Shown: positions 8,728-17,816 of the stretch, in pieces | How the letters are laid out: the number at the start of each line of letters is the position of its first letter | How positions within the stretch are numbered: the first letter of the stretch is position 1 | Assembly (NCBI GenBank): GCA_041392855.1 | Contig: JAWKLD010000001.1 | Location: 1,722,001 to 1,786,000 of the forward strand | Origin: Flavipsychrobacter sp. | GTDB lineage: Bacteria > Bacteroidota > Bacteroidia > Chitinophagales > Chitinophagaceae | Reading direction: 5' to 3' | DNA: 64,000 nt | Position numbers and translations under genes: made by a program | Notes under the pieces: model-generated | Database searches by the model: none | What the model was told of the DNA's origin: nothing | Seen by the model: the letters and a program-made list of their open reading frames with translations, nothing else

Positions 8728-10242
8728 ATGAAAAGCTTATTTACCCTACTTTTTTGTCTACTTACGAGTATTGCCTTTGGGCAAAATAGCAGGCTGGATA
8801 GTTTTAATATCAACCCTGCGTTACTTTCCCCAAATTCTAACCCGCGCGAGCTAACTGCTTTTAAAAACAGATTGATATTTTATGCACGAGATAGCGCACA
8901 TGGAAGACAATATTGGGAAACAGACGGCATATACCCCCCTAGGATTATCAATATTGATAATGACACTGTTGATGCTGTTGAAGAAGTACTTAGCAATGCC
9001 TTCACAATACTTGATGACAAAGTATATTTTGCCGCTAAAGGTTATCATCAAGACTTAGAGCTTTGGGAATATGACGGCAATAAAGCCAAAGTATTAACAC
9101 CTTTAAACTTCAATCAAGTGCCAATAAACCTTGACCCAAATGGCCACTTCTCTAGTACTTCTGTAACTGGTCTGGGAGAACGTTTTGTTGCATTTTCAGA
9201 CAAAAGAAAACGGTTTTGTTCTTACAACATAAAAACTCGAGTTACTAATATAATTTCTGACATAGAAGTTACAGGCCCAATAATTGACTATAGAGGAGAT
9301 TTCCATTTTTCAGGACACTCAATTGCTACCGGGCAAAACGGGTTAACCTATTATTATACTCCAAAAACAAATGCAACAGTTCCTACAGGAACAGGGGTAG
9401 GTAGCGTAAGTGAAAAATTCATTCGACAAGAGATGCTTTATATTATACAGCAAAGTATTCTATATACCGTTGATGGTAATTATCGTGTAAATCGTCTATC
9501 ATACTCCTACCCCTTTACTTATGATTTTGATAGTGTCAACTTCAATCTTATTAGCAATAGAAGTTCTATGTGCACAAATACTTTTGATGCATCGAATGGT
9601 GGAATAAATGACAAATTTTATTTTTCTGCTGTGATGTACCAAGGCAAACTTACACTCTTTGAGGTTGACATATTCAAACGTAAAGCTACAACAGTGTCAG
9701 ATAGCTTTCTTTACATTGGTGACATGGCTTATTACAATGGCAGGCTATTCTTCTCTGCAAAGAAAGACACGCTACATGGCATCGAACTATATGTATATAA
9801 TGGCATCACACCTCCTTCTCTATTGGCAGACATACACAAAGGACCTAAAGGGAGTAACCCTCATTCTTTAACGGTAGCCAACAACAGATTGTTTTTTGTA
9901 GCAGAAGGAGAAACAATAGGAGAAGAGCTATTTTGTTATACCGAAGCCTCAGCAACTGCCAATATAAGCAACTTGACAACTATTGATAATATCACTGTTT
10001 TTCCAAACCCAACGAGTGGAAATACTCAGCTCAGGCTAGATATAATAAACACTGAAACCTTAACCATATCACTCATCAACACGACAGGACAAACTGTTTA
10101 CCAAACAAAAGAAAAAAACTACTCGCAGGGCTCACACAATATCATATTACCTACTGCTAGACTTACGACAGGTATTTATATTTATCGTGTTGTAGACAAA
10201 GATGGCGCTACCCTAGCCAGCGGCAGAGTAGAAAAACAGTAA
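8728..10242 (+). CDS. T9SS-exported ELWKYDG-repeat protein
   Basis: The ATG at 8728 is preferred over an in-frame TTG one codon earlier. The 504-residue product has a signal peptide (MKSLFTLLFCLLTSIAFGQ), then about nine degenerate repeats of roughly 45-50 residues built on E-L-W-x-Y-[DN]-G and LFFSAK/LYFSA phrases (for example LELWEYDGN, HGIELYVYNGITPP, IGEELFCYTE), which suggest a beta-propeller-like fold. The last 75 residues are a type A T9SS sorting domain (VFPNPTSGN...TTGQTVY...LTTGIYIYRV). It is expected at the cell surface or released. It shares its repeats with the next gene and with those at 41,231, 42,964 and 53,951. The molecular function is unknown. Confidence 0.8.
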   Translation: MKSLFTLLFCLLTSIAFGQNSRLDSFNINPALLSPNSNPRELTAFKNRLIFYARDSAHGRQYWETDGIYPPRIINIDNDTVDAVEEVLSNAFTILDDKVYFAAKGYHQDLELWEYDGNKAKVLTPLNFNQVPINLDPNGHFSSTSVTGLGERFVAFSDKRKRFCSYNIKTRVTNIISDIEVTGPIIDYRGDFHFSGHSIATGQNGLTYYYTPKTNATVPTGTGVGSVSEKFIRQEMLYIIQQSILYTVDGNYRVNRLSYSYPFTYDFDSVNFNLISNRSSMCTNTFDASNGGINDKFYFSAVMYQGKLTLFEVDIFKRKATTVSDSFLYIGDMAYYNGRLFFSAKKDTLHGIELYVYNGITPPSLLADIHKGPKGSNPHSLTVANNRLFFVAEGETIGEELFCYTEASATANISNLTTIDNITVFPNPTSGNTQLRLDIINTETLTISLINTTGQTVYQTKEKNYSQGSHNIILPTARLTTGIYIYRVVDKDGATLASGRVEKQ

Positions 10243-10388
10243 TGATCCATTGAATCCCTAAACATTTATAAATACGCCGCTAAAAGTTATAAATACCACA
10301 GCAACACCAACTATACAAGCTATTTTTCAGTCTCTTTGACTGCCGCCTTTACTTTTTATGATTATCACCTGTGCTATAAAAGCATATT

Positions 10389-11915
10389 ATGAAAAACTTT
10401 TTAGCCGTAGCGTTATTACTATTACCACTGTGCACAACAGCACAATCAAGTGTCACCAGGTATGATCTTAACCCCGGCAAACCAAGAAGCTTTGCCAGCA
10501 ACTTGTACAATTATCAAGACAACCTCTATTTCTATGCCGATAACTCAAGCGGTTTAAAACGGTTATGGAAATTTGACCATAGTACCAACACACCAAAAGA
10601 GATACACCCCGGCACTGTATATGGTAATGGGCTGGCATTTGCCGACCCTTCTTCTATTTGTGGACTGAACGGCACTATATATTTTACTGCAGCAGATATT
10701 GCTCATGGGCTGGAGCTATGGAAATATGACGGTGTGAGCCCTCCGAGCATGGTGGCCGACATCAACCCCAACCCCAAAGACGGAGCTGCACCTAACAATC
10801 ATACTGTATACGGAGAGCGCATTTACTTTGGCGCAAAAAATATCAACAACCCTAAAAAACAATGGGAACTCTACTATTACGATCTAGCAAAAGATACCGT
10901 GTTGCATGTATACCAAACATCTAAAGGCTACAAACCTGGACAAATAAGATACATCACACCTTATAAGAACAGGCTCTATTTTGCTGCCGAAACCGATAGC
11001 CTAGGAAGAGAATTATTTTATTATGACCCTGCTACCGACTCTATAGCACTGGTTGCCGATATAGACACTACCAACTATTACCTATCCAATCCTTGCAACT
11101 TCACTATAGTAAATGGCAAATTTTACTTTACCGCTACCAACCCTACTTATGGTAGAGAACTATACGAGTACGATGGAGATAACCCTCCTGTAAGGCTAAC
11201 AGACATCAACAAAGGTGCAGGGCATTCTTTCCCTGTCAACATTCGTCATATCATCTCTTTCAACAACGACCTATACTTTGCTGCACAAAACAAGGATACT
11301 GATATACAACTCTACAAATACAGCTTAACTACGGCACAAACCAGCTTGGTGCATCGCATCAACCCAACAGGTAGTGCACATGTATCTTTCCTTACCTTAT
11401 ATAGAGACAGTCTTTACTTTGCTGCCGACGACGGTGTGCATGGCATAGAGCTATGGAAGTATAATGGCATTACCAACCCTGTAATGGTACAGGATATAAG
11501 ACAAGGACCCTTGAGTAGCGCCCCTACGGAGATGATCGTAATAGGTAAGGATATGTTCTTTAACGCTACGGAAACAGCAACAGGATGGGAGCTCTATAAA
11601 TTTACAGACACCAGCATTGCTACACCTAATAGCATTACCCCTGTTCTGACACAGAAGTTATCAAGTAATGTATATCCTAACCCTACTAGTGGAGATAGCC
11701 ATATTGAGCTGACCTTAACTCATGCACAACAGCTTAGTATCTCTGTATCCAATATTGAAGGGAGGGTTGTATACCAAACACCACCTACACATTACAACAA
11801 AGGAAAACGATCTATATATCTACCCACAAAAGCATTGCCTTCCGGCATCTATATATACCATATTGCTACTGAAAGTGGTTTAGCAATAAGTTCGGGTAAG
11901 ATAGAGAAGCAATAG
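10389..11915 (+). CDS. T9SS-exported ELWKYDG-repeat protein
   Basis: A 508-residue paralogue of the preceding gene. It has a signal peptide (MKNFLAVALLLLPLCTTAQ) and clearly spaced repeats: GLELWKYDGVSPP, GRELFYYDPATD, GRELYEYDGDNPP, GIELWKYNGITNP, GWELYKF. The dipeptide-rich signature LYFAA recurs between them. A T9SS sorting domain follows (VYPNPTSGD...GRVVYQT...LPSGIYIYHI). It lies 146 bp after its neighbour and ends with a strong terminator, so the two may be a tandem duplication expressed separately or together. The propeller-like fold is inferred from repeat length. The ligand is unknown. Confidence 0.82.
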   Translation: MKNFLAVALLLLPLCTTAQSSVTRYDLNPGKPRSFASNLYNYQDNLYFYADNSSGLKRLWKFDHSTNTPKEIHPGTVYGNGLAFADPSSICGLNGTIYFTAADIAHGLELWKYDGVSPPSMVADINPNPKDGAAPNNHTVYGERIYFGAKNINNPKKQWELYYYDLAKDTVLHVYQTSKGYKPGQIRYITPYKNRLYFAAETDSLGRELFYYDPATDSIALVADIDTTNYYLSNPCNFTIVNGKFYFTATNPTYGRELYEYDGDNPPVRLTDINKGAGHSFPVNIRHIISFNNDLYFAAQNKDTDIQLYKYSLTTAQTSLVHRINPTGSAHVSFLTLYRDSLYFAADDGVHGIELWKYNGITNPVMVQDIRQGPLSSAPTEMIVIGKDMFFNATETATGWELYKFTDTSIATPNSITPVLTQKLSSNVYPNPTSGDSHIELTLTHAQQLSISVSNIEGRVVYQTPPTHYNKGKRSIYLPTKALPSGIYIYHIATESGLAISSGKIEKQ

Positions 11916-11933
11916 ATCAATAAAAATCTTGGA

Positions 11934-11973
11934 AAAGCCTGCCAGGAAAGACTTCTGGCAGGCTTTATCTTTT
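11934..11973 (+). terminator. Rho-independent terminator
   Basis: A perfect 12-bp stem, AAAGCCTGCCAG (11934-11945) with CTGGCAGGCTTT (11955-11966), a nine-base loop and then T-rich sequence. It closes the transcript of the ELWKYDG gene pair. Confidence 0.9.
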
Positions 11974-12064
11974 AGCGCAAACTTAATAGAATAAATAAAT
12001 AGCATTTGTTAGTTTTGCGGCTTATCGGCGGTCACACAGACTGTTGGGTATTAACAGAAGTTAT

Positions 12065-13180
12065 ATGTCGCAAAAGAAGATCAAGATATTATTTACCATC
12101 AACAACCTCAATACAGCAGGAATGAACCTTGTATTGAAGGACATAGCCCTAACACTAAACCGTGATGAGTTTGACCCATACATCAACGTACTAGACTATA
12201 CCGACACCGAAACAGAACGTGAACTAAAAAGAAACTTCACGGTACTGAATATACAGCTAAAACCTAAAAAACGCCCTAGACTTACTTACTTCCCTAAAAT
12301 ATATAAAGCTGCTAAAGAGTTAAAACAACACAATTTCGACATTGCGCATTCTTTTGACTATGCTTCTGATTTTGGGGAAGGATTGGTAATGAAACTAGCA
12401 GGCGTGCCTTGGGTGGCTGAAAAAACAAACTTGGCTTATGAGCCAAAAAGATGGCGTAAGCGACTAGACTATGCCGCACGCATAGTAGCATTGAGTAAAG
12501 CACAAGCAAGCTTATTTCCAGAGTTTGCTGACAAGGTAACCATAATACCTACAGGTGTAGACCTAGAGTTATACGAACAAACACCTGCTAAGTCTCGTGC
12601 CGAAATGAACCTTAGCGAAGACGATCTTGTACTTATATCTGTAGCGCAGGTAGTTTCTATTAAAGCACACAAAGAAATAGTACAAGCCTACAAAGACATA
12701 GAAGACCAAGTACCTAACTTAAAAATATTATTTGCTGGCCGCGATACTGAGGAGTATGCTCAAGAGGTAAAGCAAATGATAAAAGACTACGGACTGGAAG
12801 ATAAAATACGCTTCTTAGGCATGCGTAGCGATATACCGGCTCTACTAAAAATGGTAGATGGTAAAATACTAGCCACAAGAAACATAAACCAACGCGAAGG
12901 CTTTGGCGCAGCACTTGTAGAAGCCATGAGTGCGGGCAAACCAGTTATTGGCACTAAGAGTGGCGGCCCTGAGGAGATCATAGTACACAACCACAACGGA
13001 TGGATAGTGGACGCTATAGGACACGAGCCGTTGATAGCACCTATTTTGGAGTTTTATAACGATGCTGCCAAACGCAAACAACTTGGGGAGAATGCCCTGC
13101 AAACAGTAAAGGACAAATTCACCTTCCCTACTATGCTGGAAGGCTATGTAAAAGTGTATAAAGAAGTAGCCAAGAAATAA
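12065..13180 (+). CDS. Glycosyltransferase family 4 (GT4)
   Basis: The ATG at 12065 is chosen over an upstream in-frame TTG at 12044, giving 371 residues. The protein has the GT-B pattern: an N-terminal Rossmann-like domain with a Gly/Asn-rich loop (LFTINNLNTAGMNLVLKDIA), and a C-terminal nucleotide-sugar domain starting near residue 180. The GT4 E-x7-E signature is present as EGFGAALVE, followed by GKPVIGTKSGGPEEI. It transfers a sugar from an activated donor to a glycan or lipid acceptor at the cytoplasmic side of the membrane. No polysaccharide cluster surrounds it, so the acceptor cannot be named. A strong terminator follows the gene and another precedes it, so it is probably monocistronic. 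Confidence 0.88.
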   Translation: MSQKKIKILFTINNLNTAGMNLVLKDIALTLNRDEFDPYINVLDYTDTETERELKRNFTVLNIQLKPKKRPRLTYFPKIYKAAKELKQHNFDIAHSFDYASDFGEGLVMKLAGVPWVAEKTNLAYEPKRWRKRLDYAARIVALSKAQASLFPEFADKVTIIPTGVDLELYEQTPAKSRAEMNLSEDDLVLISVAQVVSIKAHKEIVQAYKDIEDQVPNLKILFAGRDTEEYAQEVKQMIKDYGLEDKIRFLGMRSDIPALLKMVDGKILATRNINQREGFGAALVEAMSAGKPVIGTKSGGPEEIIVHNHNGWIVDAIGHEPLIAPILEFYNDAAKRKQLGENALQTVKDKFTFPTMLEGYVKVYKEVAKK

Positions 13181-13206
13181 ACTACAATAAAACAGACAAT
13201 ACATTA

Positions 13207-13240
13207 AAACGCCCTCTGGATGCAGAGGGCGTTTGTTTTA
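13207..13240 (+). terminator. Rho-independent terminator after the glycosyltransferase
   Basis: AAACGCCCTCT (13207-13217) pairs with AGAGGGCGTTT (13224-13234) across a six-base loop and is followed by GTTTTAT. A further small inverted repeat (CTATGTAA/TTACATAG, 13265-13288) lies between it and the convergent peroxidase gene. Confidence 0.9.
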
Positions 13241-13326
13241 TAATAATAAGTAACTCTAGCGATGCTATGTAACAAGACTATTACATAGTAATGGAAAGGG
13301 TATCGTCAGAAATACTTTATTACCCC

Positions 13327-14721
13327 TTATTGTTTTATGAACTTTCTTGTTTGTTGTCCATCGAACACGATAACGTACATGCCACTAGCATAGTTACTTA
13401 CATCTAGTCGCTCTGCTACCTTACCGTTATACACGGTTCTTCCTGAAGTACTTACTATACGCATCTGTGCATCTTTCATACTGGCAGGCAAGGCTATATT
13501 GATATAACTTGTAGCCTGTGTCGGATACACTTTCAATTCACTTGCCATATTGCTCAACTGCGCAATGGTGGTTGGAGTAATGATAGTAAGACTATCATTT
13601 GTAAAAGGATTAGACCATCTACTATCTGTATATACAGCAGTACCCGTAAGTGTGCGTATAAAGGCAACGATGCTTGCTTTCTCCTGATTGGTTAGGCGCA
13701 GGCGTTGTAAATTACCTTGTGGTTTCAAACGATTATCGAGGTTAGGGTTATCTTGCCTTATAGAATCATAGTGGTTCACTACATCCAATAAAGTTATTAT
13801 ACCATTAAAACCTGCTGTGTGCATAAAGCCACCATAAGACTGTCCATTAGCATTTACCACATCTCTTAACGAAGGGCTACGCGTATTGGTGAAGTCAAGA
13901 CCGCCACCGCCTATTTTACCTATGATACCGTTGTTACCTGAGTTCTGTGCTATGTCAAACTCCGGCGGGCGATGACATCCTCCACAGCCTGCACCACCAC
14001 CTGTGCGTATACCGTTCTGGTCGAACTGAGGCGGAGCCATGAATAGTTGTTTCCCTTGATTCTCCACGGTTGTAAAATTGGGGAAGGGAGGCCCGTTGCC
14101 CGGCACCATTGCACGTCCTGCATCGTACTTAGAGTCGAAGGACTGGATACTACGAACAAACATCGCCAATGCCTGTTGCATACGCTGCTCGGTTATCTGA
14201 GGGTCGCCATATACTATATTGAATAGTTGTGGGTAGTACCATATATCGTTCATCTTGGTGATGAGGTCGTTGATACTAGGGTCACCATTCAGCCCACTAT
14301 AGCCCATCTCGGCATGGTCTTGTATAGGCATGGTGGTTTGCTGCTCGAGGGTGGCAGCACGCTCGTCCCAAAAGAAACGACGCTCGTCAGCAAAGCGTGC
14401 ATTGATGAGGCGCATAGAGTGGCGCCCTGTAGTACCATTGGCACCTACACTTGCCGAAGCCGTATCGCCGAAGGCAAACTCCTGTTTGTGACAGCTGGCA
14501 CAGGCCGTGCTATTGTCTACAGACAGTTTTTTATCGTAAAAAAGCACCCGCCCAAGCATCGCCCCCCGGTCAGTCATGGGATTATTGGGTGCTGTATTAT
14601 CTTTCAAAATGTAGTTGGGGATGGTTTGGTTGGTATAATTGGGCAGGTTATTAAAATCTACCGTAGCTGATACAGCTAGGATGAGTACTGCCATTAATGC
14701 CAAAATGTGCTTCTTCTTCAT
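13327..14721 (-). CDS. Dihaem cytochrome c peroxidase/MauG-like protein with T9SS tail
   Basis: A 464-residue exported protein with an N-terminal signal or anchor (HILALMAVLILAVSA). Two c-type haem sites are present: CASCH (residues 74-78) and CGGCH (246-250). The spacing and surrounding phrases (LGRVLFYDKKLS, NARFADERRFFWDERA) are those of the bacterial dihaem cytochrome c peroxidase/MauG family, which reduces H2O2 or oxidises a partner. After the catalytic part come about 80 residues of T9SS sorting domain (LKVYPTQATSYINIALP...GRTVYNG...ASGMYVIVF). This tail implies export beyond the outer membrane rather than a purely periplasmic place, which is unusual for the family and leaves the electron partner unclear. 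Confidence 0.9.
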   Translation of the reverse strand: MKKKHILALMAVLILAVSATVDFNNLPNYTNQTIPNYILKDNTAPNNPMTDRGAMLGRVLFYDKKLSVDNSTACASCHKQEFAFGDTASASVGANGTTGRHSMRLINARFADERRFFWDERAATLEQQTTMPIQDHAEMGYSGLNGDPSINDLITKMNDIWYYPQLFNIVYGDPQITEQRMQQALAMFVRSIQSFDSKYDAGRAMVPGNGPPFPNFTTVENQGKQLFMAPPQFDQNGIRTGGGAGCGGCHRPPEFDIAQNSGNNGIIGKIGGGGLDFTNTRSPSLRDVVNANGQSYGGFMHTAGFNGIITLLDVVNHYDSIRQDNPNLDNRLKPQGNLQRLRLTNQEKASIVAFIRTLTGTAVYTDSRWSNPFTNDSLTIITPTTIAQLSNMASELKVYPTQATSYINIALPASMKDAQMRIVSTSGRTVYNGKVAERLDVSNYASGMYVIVFDGQQTRKFIKQ

Positions 14722-14893
14722 AAGCTAAATTTCCATTGAGCAAGGTGAACAAATGATTAGACGCTAGCTTTATGCCAAGGTTTAATCCATAAGTAAAAAA
14801 AGTCCTTGCTAGTATAGACGACAGTACGAATACAATCCTTCGGCTAGGAAGAAATATTTTTTTCGGGGCGGAAACTGTACTTTAGAAGCTACT

Positions 14894-15217
14894 ATGAGTA
14901 ACCCAATGGCACTAAGCAAGAATGAGATAGCAAAATGGCTATTTATAGGTTTTGTAGGTGTAATATCTAGCTATACAGGCAGTATGACTCAACATGAGCC
15001 TTTTACCATCTCAACTGCAGTATACGGAGCAGGAGGTGCATTGATGTTAACTTATATGGCGGGCATGCTTATTTATGGCATAAGGCGAATATTTGGGAAA
15101 CCAAATGTACAACGCAGTACATTACGGCATTCTCTTTACTACGGCTTTTATTTTATAATGTCGCTCTTTGTTTTACAGGTAATATTACTAGTAGAGCTAC
15201 TAATTATGAGGGGGTAA
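14894..15217 (+). CDS. Small integral membrane protein (107 aa)
   Basis: A 107-residue protein with three predicted membrane segments: residues 13-29 (WLFIGFVGVISSYTG), about 42-64 (AVYGAGGALMLTYMAGMLIYGI) and about 83-104 (SLYYGFYFIMSLFVLQVILLVELLI). Basic residues lie between the second and third segments. No family was recognised. It lies 22 bp upstream of the DinB-like gene in the same orientation, so the two are likely co-transcribed. Confidence 0.6.
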   Translation: MSNPMALSKNEIAKWLFIGFVGVISSYTGSMTQHEPFTISTAVYGAGGALMLTYMAGMLIYGIRRIFGKPNVQRSTLRHSLYYGFYFIMSLFVLQVILLVELLIMRG

Positions 15218-15239
15218 AATAGCTGATTAACTTTATCCT

Positions 15240-15695
15240 ATGTTTACCGAAGAAGACATCACCAAACAACTACAGCTACTACAACAGACTGTTCATGATC
15301 TTATAGCCTTCTACCAACAAGGTACCGACTTTGACACTATGGTGTACACCTACTGGTCTGTGAAGGATGTGCTGGGGCATGTCACCTTCTGGCATGAGAG
15401 CTTTGCCCGAAACCTAAAGGATATAGCAACTGGCACAAAACCCCACCCTCTTAAAGGCAAACTTGCCGAAGTGAATGAACAAAGTGTAGCCACAAACAAA
15501 GGCGTGTCTATCCCCTTATTAATACAGCGGCTACAGCAAGCACAGCATACAATAGAAGAACATATCTATAACACCAGCATTACTACAATTCCTTACAAAA
15601 AAGGCTCAAGAGACTACAACAGGCTGGAACATCTGGAGATAGTAACCTCACATATCAACAAACACCTGAAAGACGTAGAGGCTGTTATTGCATAA
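15240..15695 (+). CDS. DinB/ClbS-like four-helix protein
   Basis: A 151-residue helical protein with the phrases WSVKDVLGHVTFWHESFARNL and, near the C-terminus, HLEIVTSHINKHLKDVE. These match the layout of the DinB-like (ClbS/DfsB) four-helix-bundle superfamily, whose conserved histidines often bind a metal. Members act as thiol-dependent transferases or protectors, or are uncharacterised. The substrate cannot be told here. The gene follows a small membrane protein by 22 bp. Confidence 0.75.
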   Translation: MFTEEDITKQLQLLQQTVHDLIAFYQQGTDFDTMVYTYWSVKDVLGHVTFWHESFARNLKDIATGTKPHPLKGKLAEVNEQSVATNKGVSIPLLIQRLQQAQHTIEEHIYNTSITTIPYKKGSRDYNRLEHLEIVTSHINKHLKDVEAVIA

Positions 15696-15802
15696 ACTAC
15701 GCAAGAGTGAAAACACCCTTGTAGATTGTGAGTCGCAACGTAAATTAAAAAAAAGAAAGAGCCACCATACGGCAGCTCCTTCCCTAAACACTATAATAAA
15801 TA

Positions 15803-16678
15803 CTATCTACTTAGTGTAAAACGAACAACGTCTTTCTGCTCTCCATCAATAATGTACAACGTGTATAAACCTCCCGGCAAGCTTTGCGCTAAAGAGATCT
15901 TTTCGTTAATGCTTTGATGAAAAGGAGTTACTTGCTGCTCATAAACAACCTGTCCTGATACGTTCACTATTTGCAAGGCTAGTTTTTCACCAGCATAGCC
16001 GTTCCCCTTCAAGATGAAATCTCCACTATTAGGGTTCGGGAATATTTGCAAAAGCTGTGCGCCAGATGCTATGCTACTACCACCTATAGCAGTAGCTACA
16101 TCTCGACCATTGTTACCATTATTACCATTACTGTTTCCGTTACCAAACGTAGAACCGTTAACAATAAATAGCTCGAACACAGCACCTGCTGCTTTACCAT
16201 TCAGGTGATGAACATAGAAAGAACTGATATCATAACCCGGAGCAATGGTAATAATTGCATTAGCCATGTCATGTTTACGGCCATAAGTAATTATTCCATC
16301 TTCGATAGCTGGCAATGAATATTTACGCCCCTCTATATCGAAAGCTGCAATGTGGTTATCAAACAAATTGTACTTACGACCATTAATTCCAAACTCAATT
16401 AGTTCCCCTTTATTAACAGCTGCTAAACGTATTTGTATCTGTTTTACAGGTTCGGAAAATTCGAAATCATAACCGTTGATACGATCTTTACTACCCACTA
16501 AATATGGGCTAACACCATAGTAATGAGTATTATCGGGGCTATCACCATTTCTTGTAACAGTCACCCTATTATTACCTACTTGCTCTGTACCATTCAAGTG
16601 CATAACCTGTATGGCTTCTTGAGCATTTGCGTAAGCAACTTGTGCTACTAATAGCACTATTAAAAATTTTATACGCAT
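15803..16678 (-). CDS. Exported protein with T9SS sorting domain
   Basis: The ATG at 16678 (MRIKFLIVLLVAQVAYANAQ, a good signal peptide) is preferred over a start 12 codons upstream. The 291-residue product has a beta-rich N-terminal domain of about 150 residues (FEFSEPVKQIQIRLAAVNKGELIEF). A low-complexity Gly/Asn linker (NGNSNGNNGNNG) leads to a T9SS type A sorting domain (IFPNPNSGDFILKG...SGQVVYEQ...LPGGLYTLYI). It lies 46 bp after the fibre-like gene at 16,725, so the two may form one operon. The function of the N-terminal domain is unknown. Confidence 0.78.
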   Translation of the reverse strand: MRIKFLIVLLVAQVAYANAQEAIQVMHLNGTEQVGNNRVTVTRNGDSPDNTHYYGVSPYLVGSKDRINGYDFEFSEPVKQIQIRLAAVNKGELIEFGINGRKYNLFDNHIAAFDIEGRKYSLPAIEDGIITYGRKHDMANAIITIAPGYDISSFYVHHLNGKAAGAVFELFIVNGSTFGNGNSNGNNGNNGRDVATAIGGSSIASGAQLLQIFPNPNSGDFILKGNGYAGEKLALQIVNVSGQVVYEQQVTPFHQSINEKISLAQSLPGGLYTLYIIDGEQKDVVRFTLSR

Positions 16679-16724
16679 AATGTAGTTTTTTAGATGATTA
16701 AAAAATATAGTCACTAAAAACTAA

Positions 16725-17552
16725 TTACATGGTGCTTATGATATGGTATGTCCAAGTGCTTGGCGCAGTAAATAGTAATTGAACAGTTATCCCCTTATTA
16801 GGAGTAGACAAAGTATAGTTACTTCCGTTGTCCGCGCCACTAACAGTAATATTATCAGCCCCAATGTTTTTAATATGAAATATTCTGCCATGCTCTACTG
16901 CGGTAGTAGGAAGACTAACAACACTAGTTGTTGTTGAAGACCCAGTTACAAGTATTGTGTAATCGTCATTAGTCATAGTATAAGTGGTTGTCCCTCCTGA
17001 CAAGTCTACTTCTTTGATACTAGCACTATAACCAGTTGCTCCTGCAGAACCATCTACAGATAAACTGTTTTGATTTGTTGTAAGACTAGCATTATATGCT
17101 TTACCAACATATACAGTACCATCATCAGGTTGTAAGAACATTTCTGAACTTGATGAATTAATAACTGTGGAACCGTCACTAGGATGAGCAAGTTTTATAT
17201 AACTCTTCAAGTTACTCATGGCAGTTCTATCCGTACCTTTATAAGCAGTTCTAACAGCTCCAACGATACTACAATTATCACTAACAAACAGATACGAATT
17301 TTGGTCAATAACCAAATCTGTTTGAGATGACAATACCACTTTATTACCATACGTATTTGGCATAGGATCTGTCAGCGGCAATCCTGTAGCAGTTTTCTCA
17401 AATATAAGTGCCCCAGAACCTAACAACGTTGCCCTTACAGAATCTTGTGTCATCAAATTCAAGTCTGTGTTATTTTTTGTCCCTATCACATACTGTGCAT
17501 CTGCGCTGTTTACTGCGATGGCACAAGCCATCATTAGAATGATCTTTTTCAT
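16725..17552 (-). CDS. Exported fibre-like protein (275 aa)
   Basis: A 275-residue protein with a signal peptide (MKKIILMMACAIAVNSADA). The Ser/Thr/Asn-rich body is strongly beta and resembles the modular style of the large fibre at 215-2,851 (SSSEMFLQPDDGTVYVGKAYNASLTTNQNSL). The last 80 residues (YTMTNDDYTILVTGSSTTTSVVSLP...GRIFHIKNIGADNITVSG) look like the beta-prism ends of some phage tail-fibre proteins. No T9SS tail is present. It lies downstream of the portal gene on the same strand, across a 264-bp gap, so it may be a second fibre of the particle. It may equally be a host surface protein. Confidence 0.55.
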   Translation of the reverse strand: MKKIILMMACAIAVNSADAQYVIGTKNNTDLNLMTQDSVRATLLGSGALIFEKTATGLPLTDPMPNTYGNKVVLSSQTDLVIDQNSYLFVSDNCSIVGAVRTAYKGTDRTAMSNLKSYIKLAHPSDGSTVINSSSSEMFLQPDDGTVYVGKAYNASLTTNQNSLSVDGSAGATGYSASIKEVDLSGGTTTYTMTNDDYTILVTGSSTTTSVVSLPTTAVEHGRIFHIKNIGADNITVSGADNGSNYTLSTPNKGITVQLLFTAPSTWTYHIISTM

Positions 17553-17816
17553 GTGTAAATTGTTTAACGTTTAAAAAAATGGATAGTGTGTCACTCTAAG
17601 CACGTGCACTTACTTAGATATAACAATTGTTGGCTGCTATTAGACAACCTTATTTGTTTTAGAAAATAAAACCTCTATATTTTTTTTGAAAATTTATTAT
17701 GGTGATGCGATTACTTCATGGCGCAATAAAAAGATGATATGATTTTTACATGGTGAAACAATGGTGAACTATTGTAAGTTACATAAAATAAAACACAATG
17801 CAAGCACTGTTAACAA

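Noticed and set aside
14227..14670. 147-codon plus-strand frame inside the peroxidase gene
   Set aside because: Antisense to a gene with two haem motifs; composition is that of a mirror frame.
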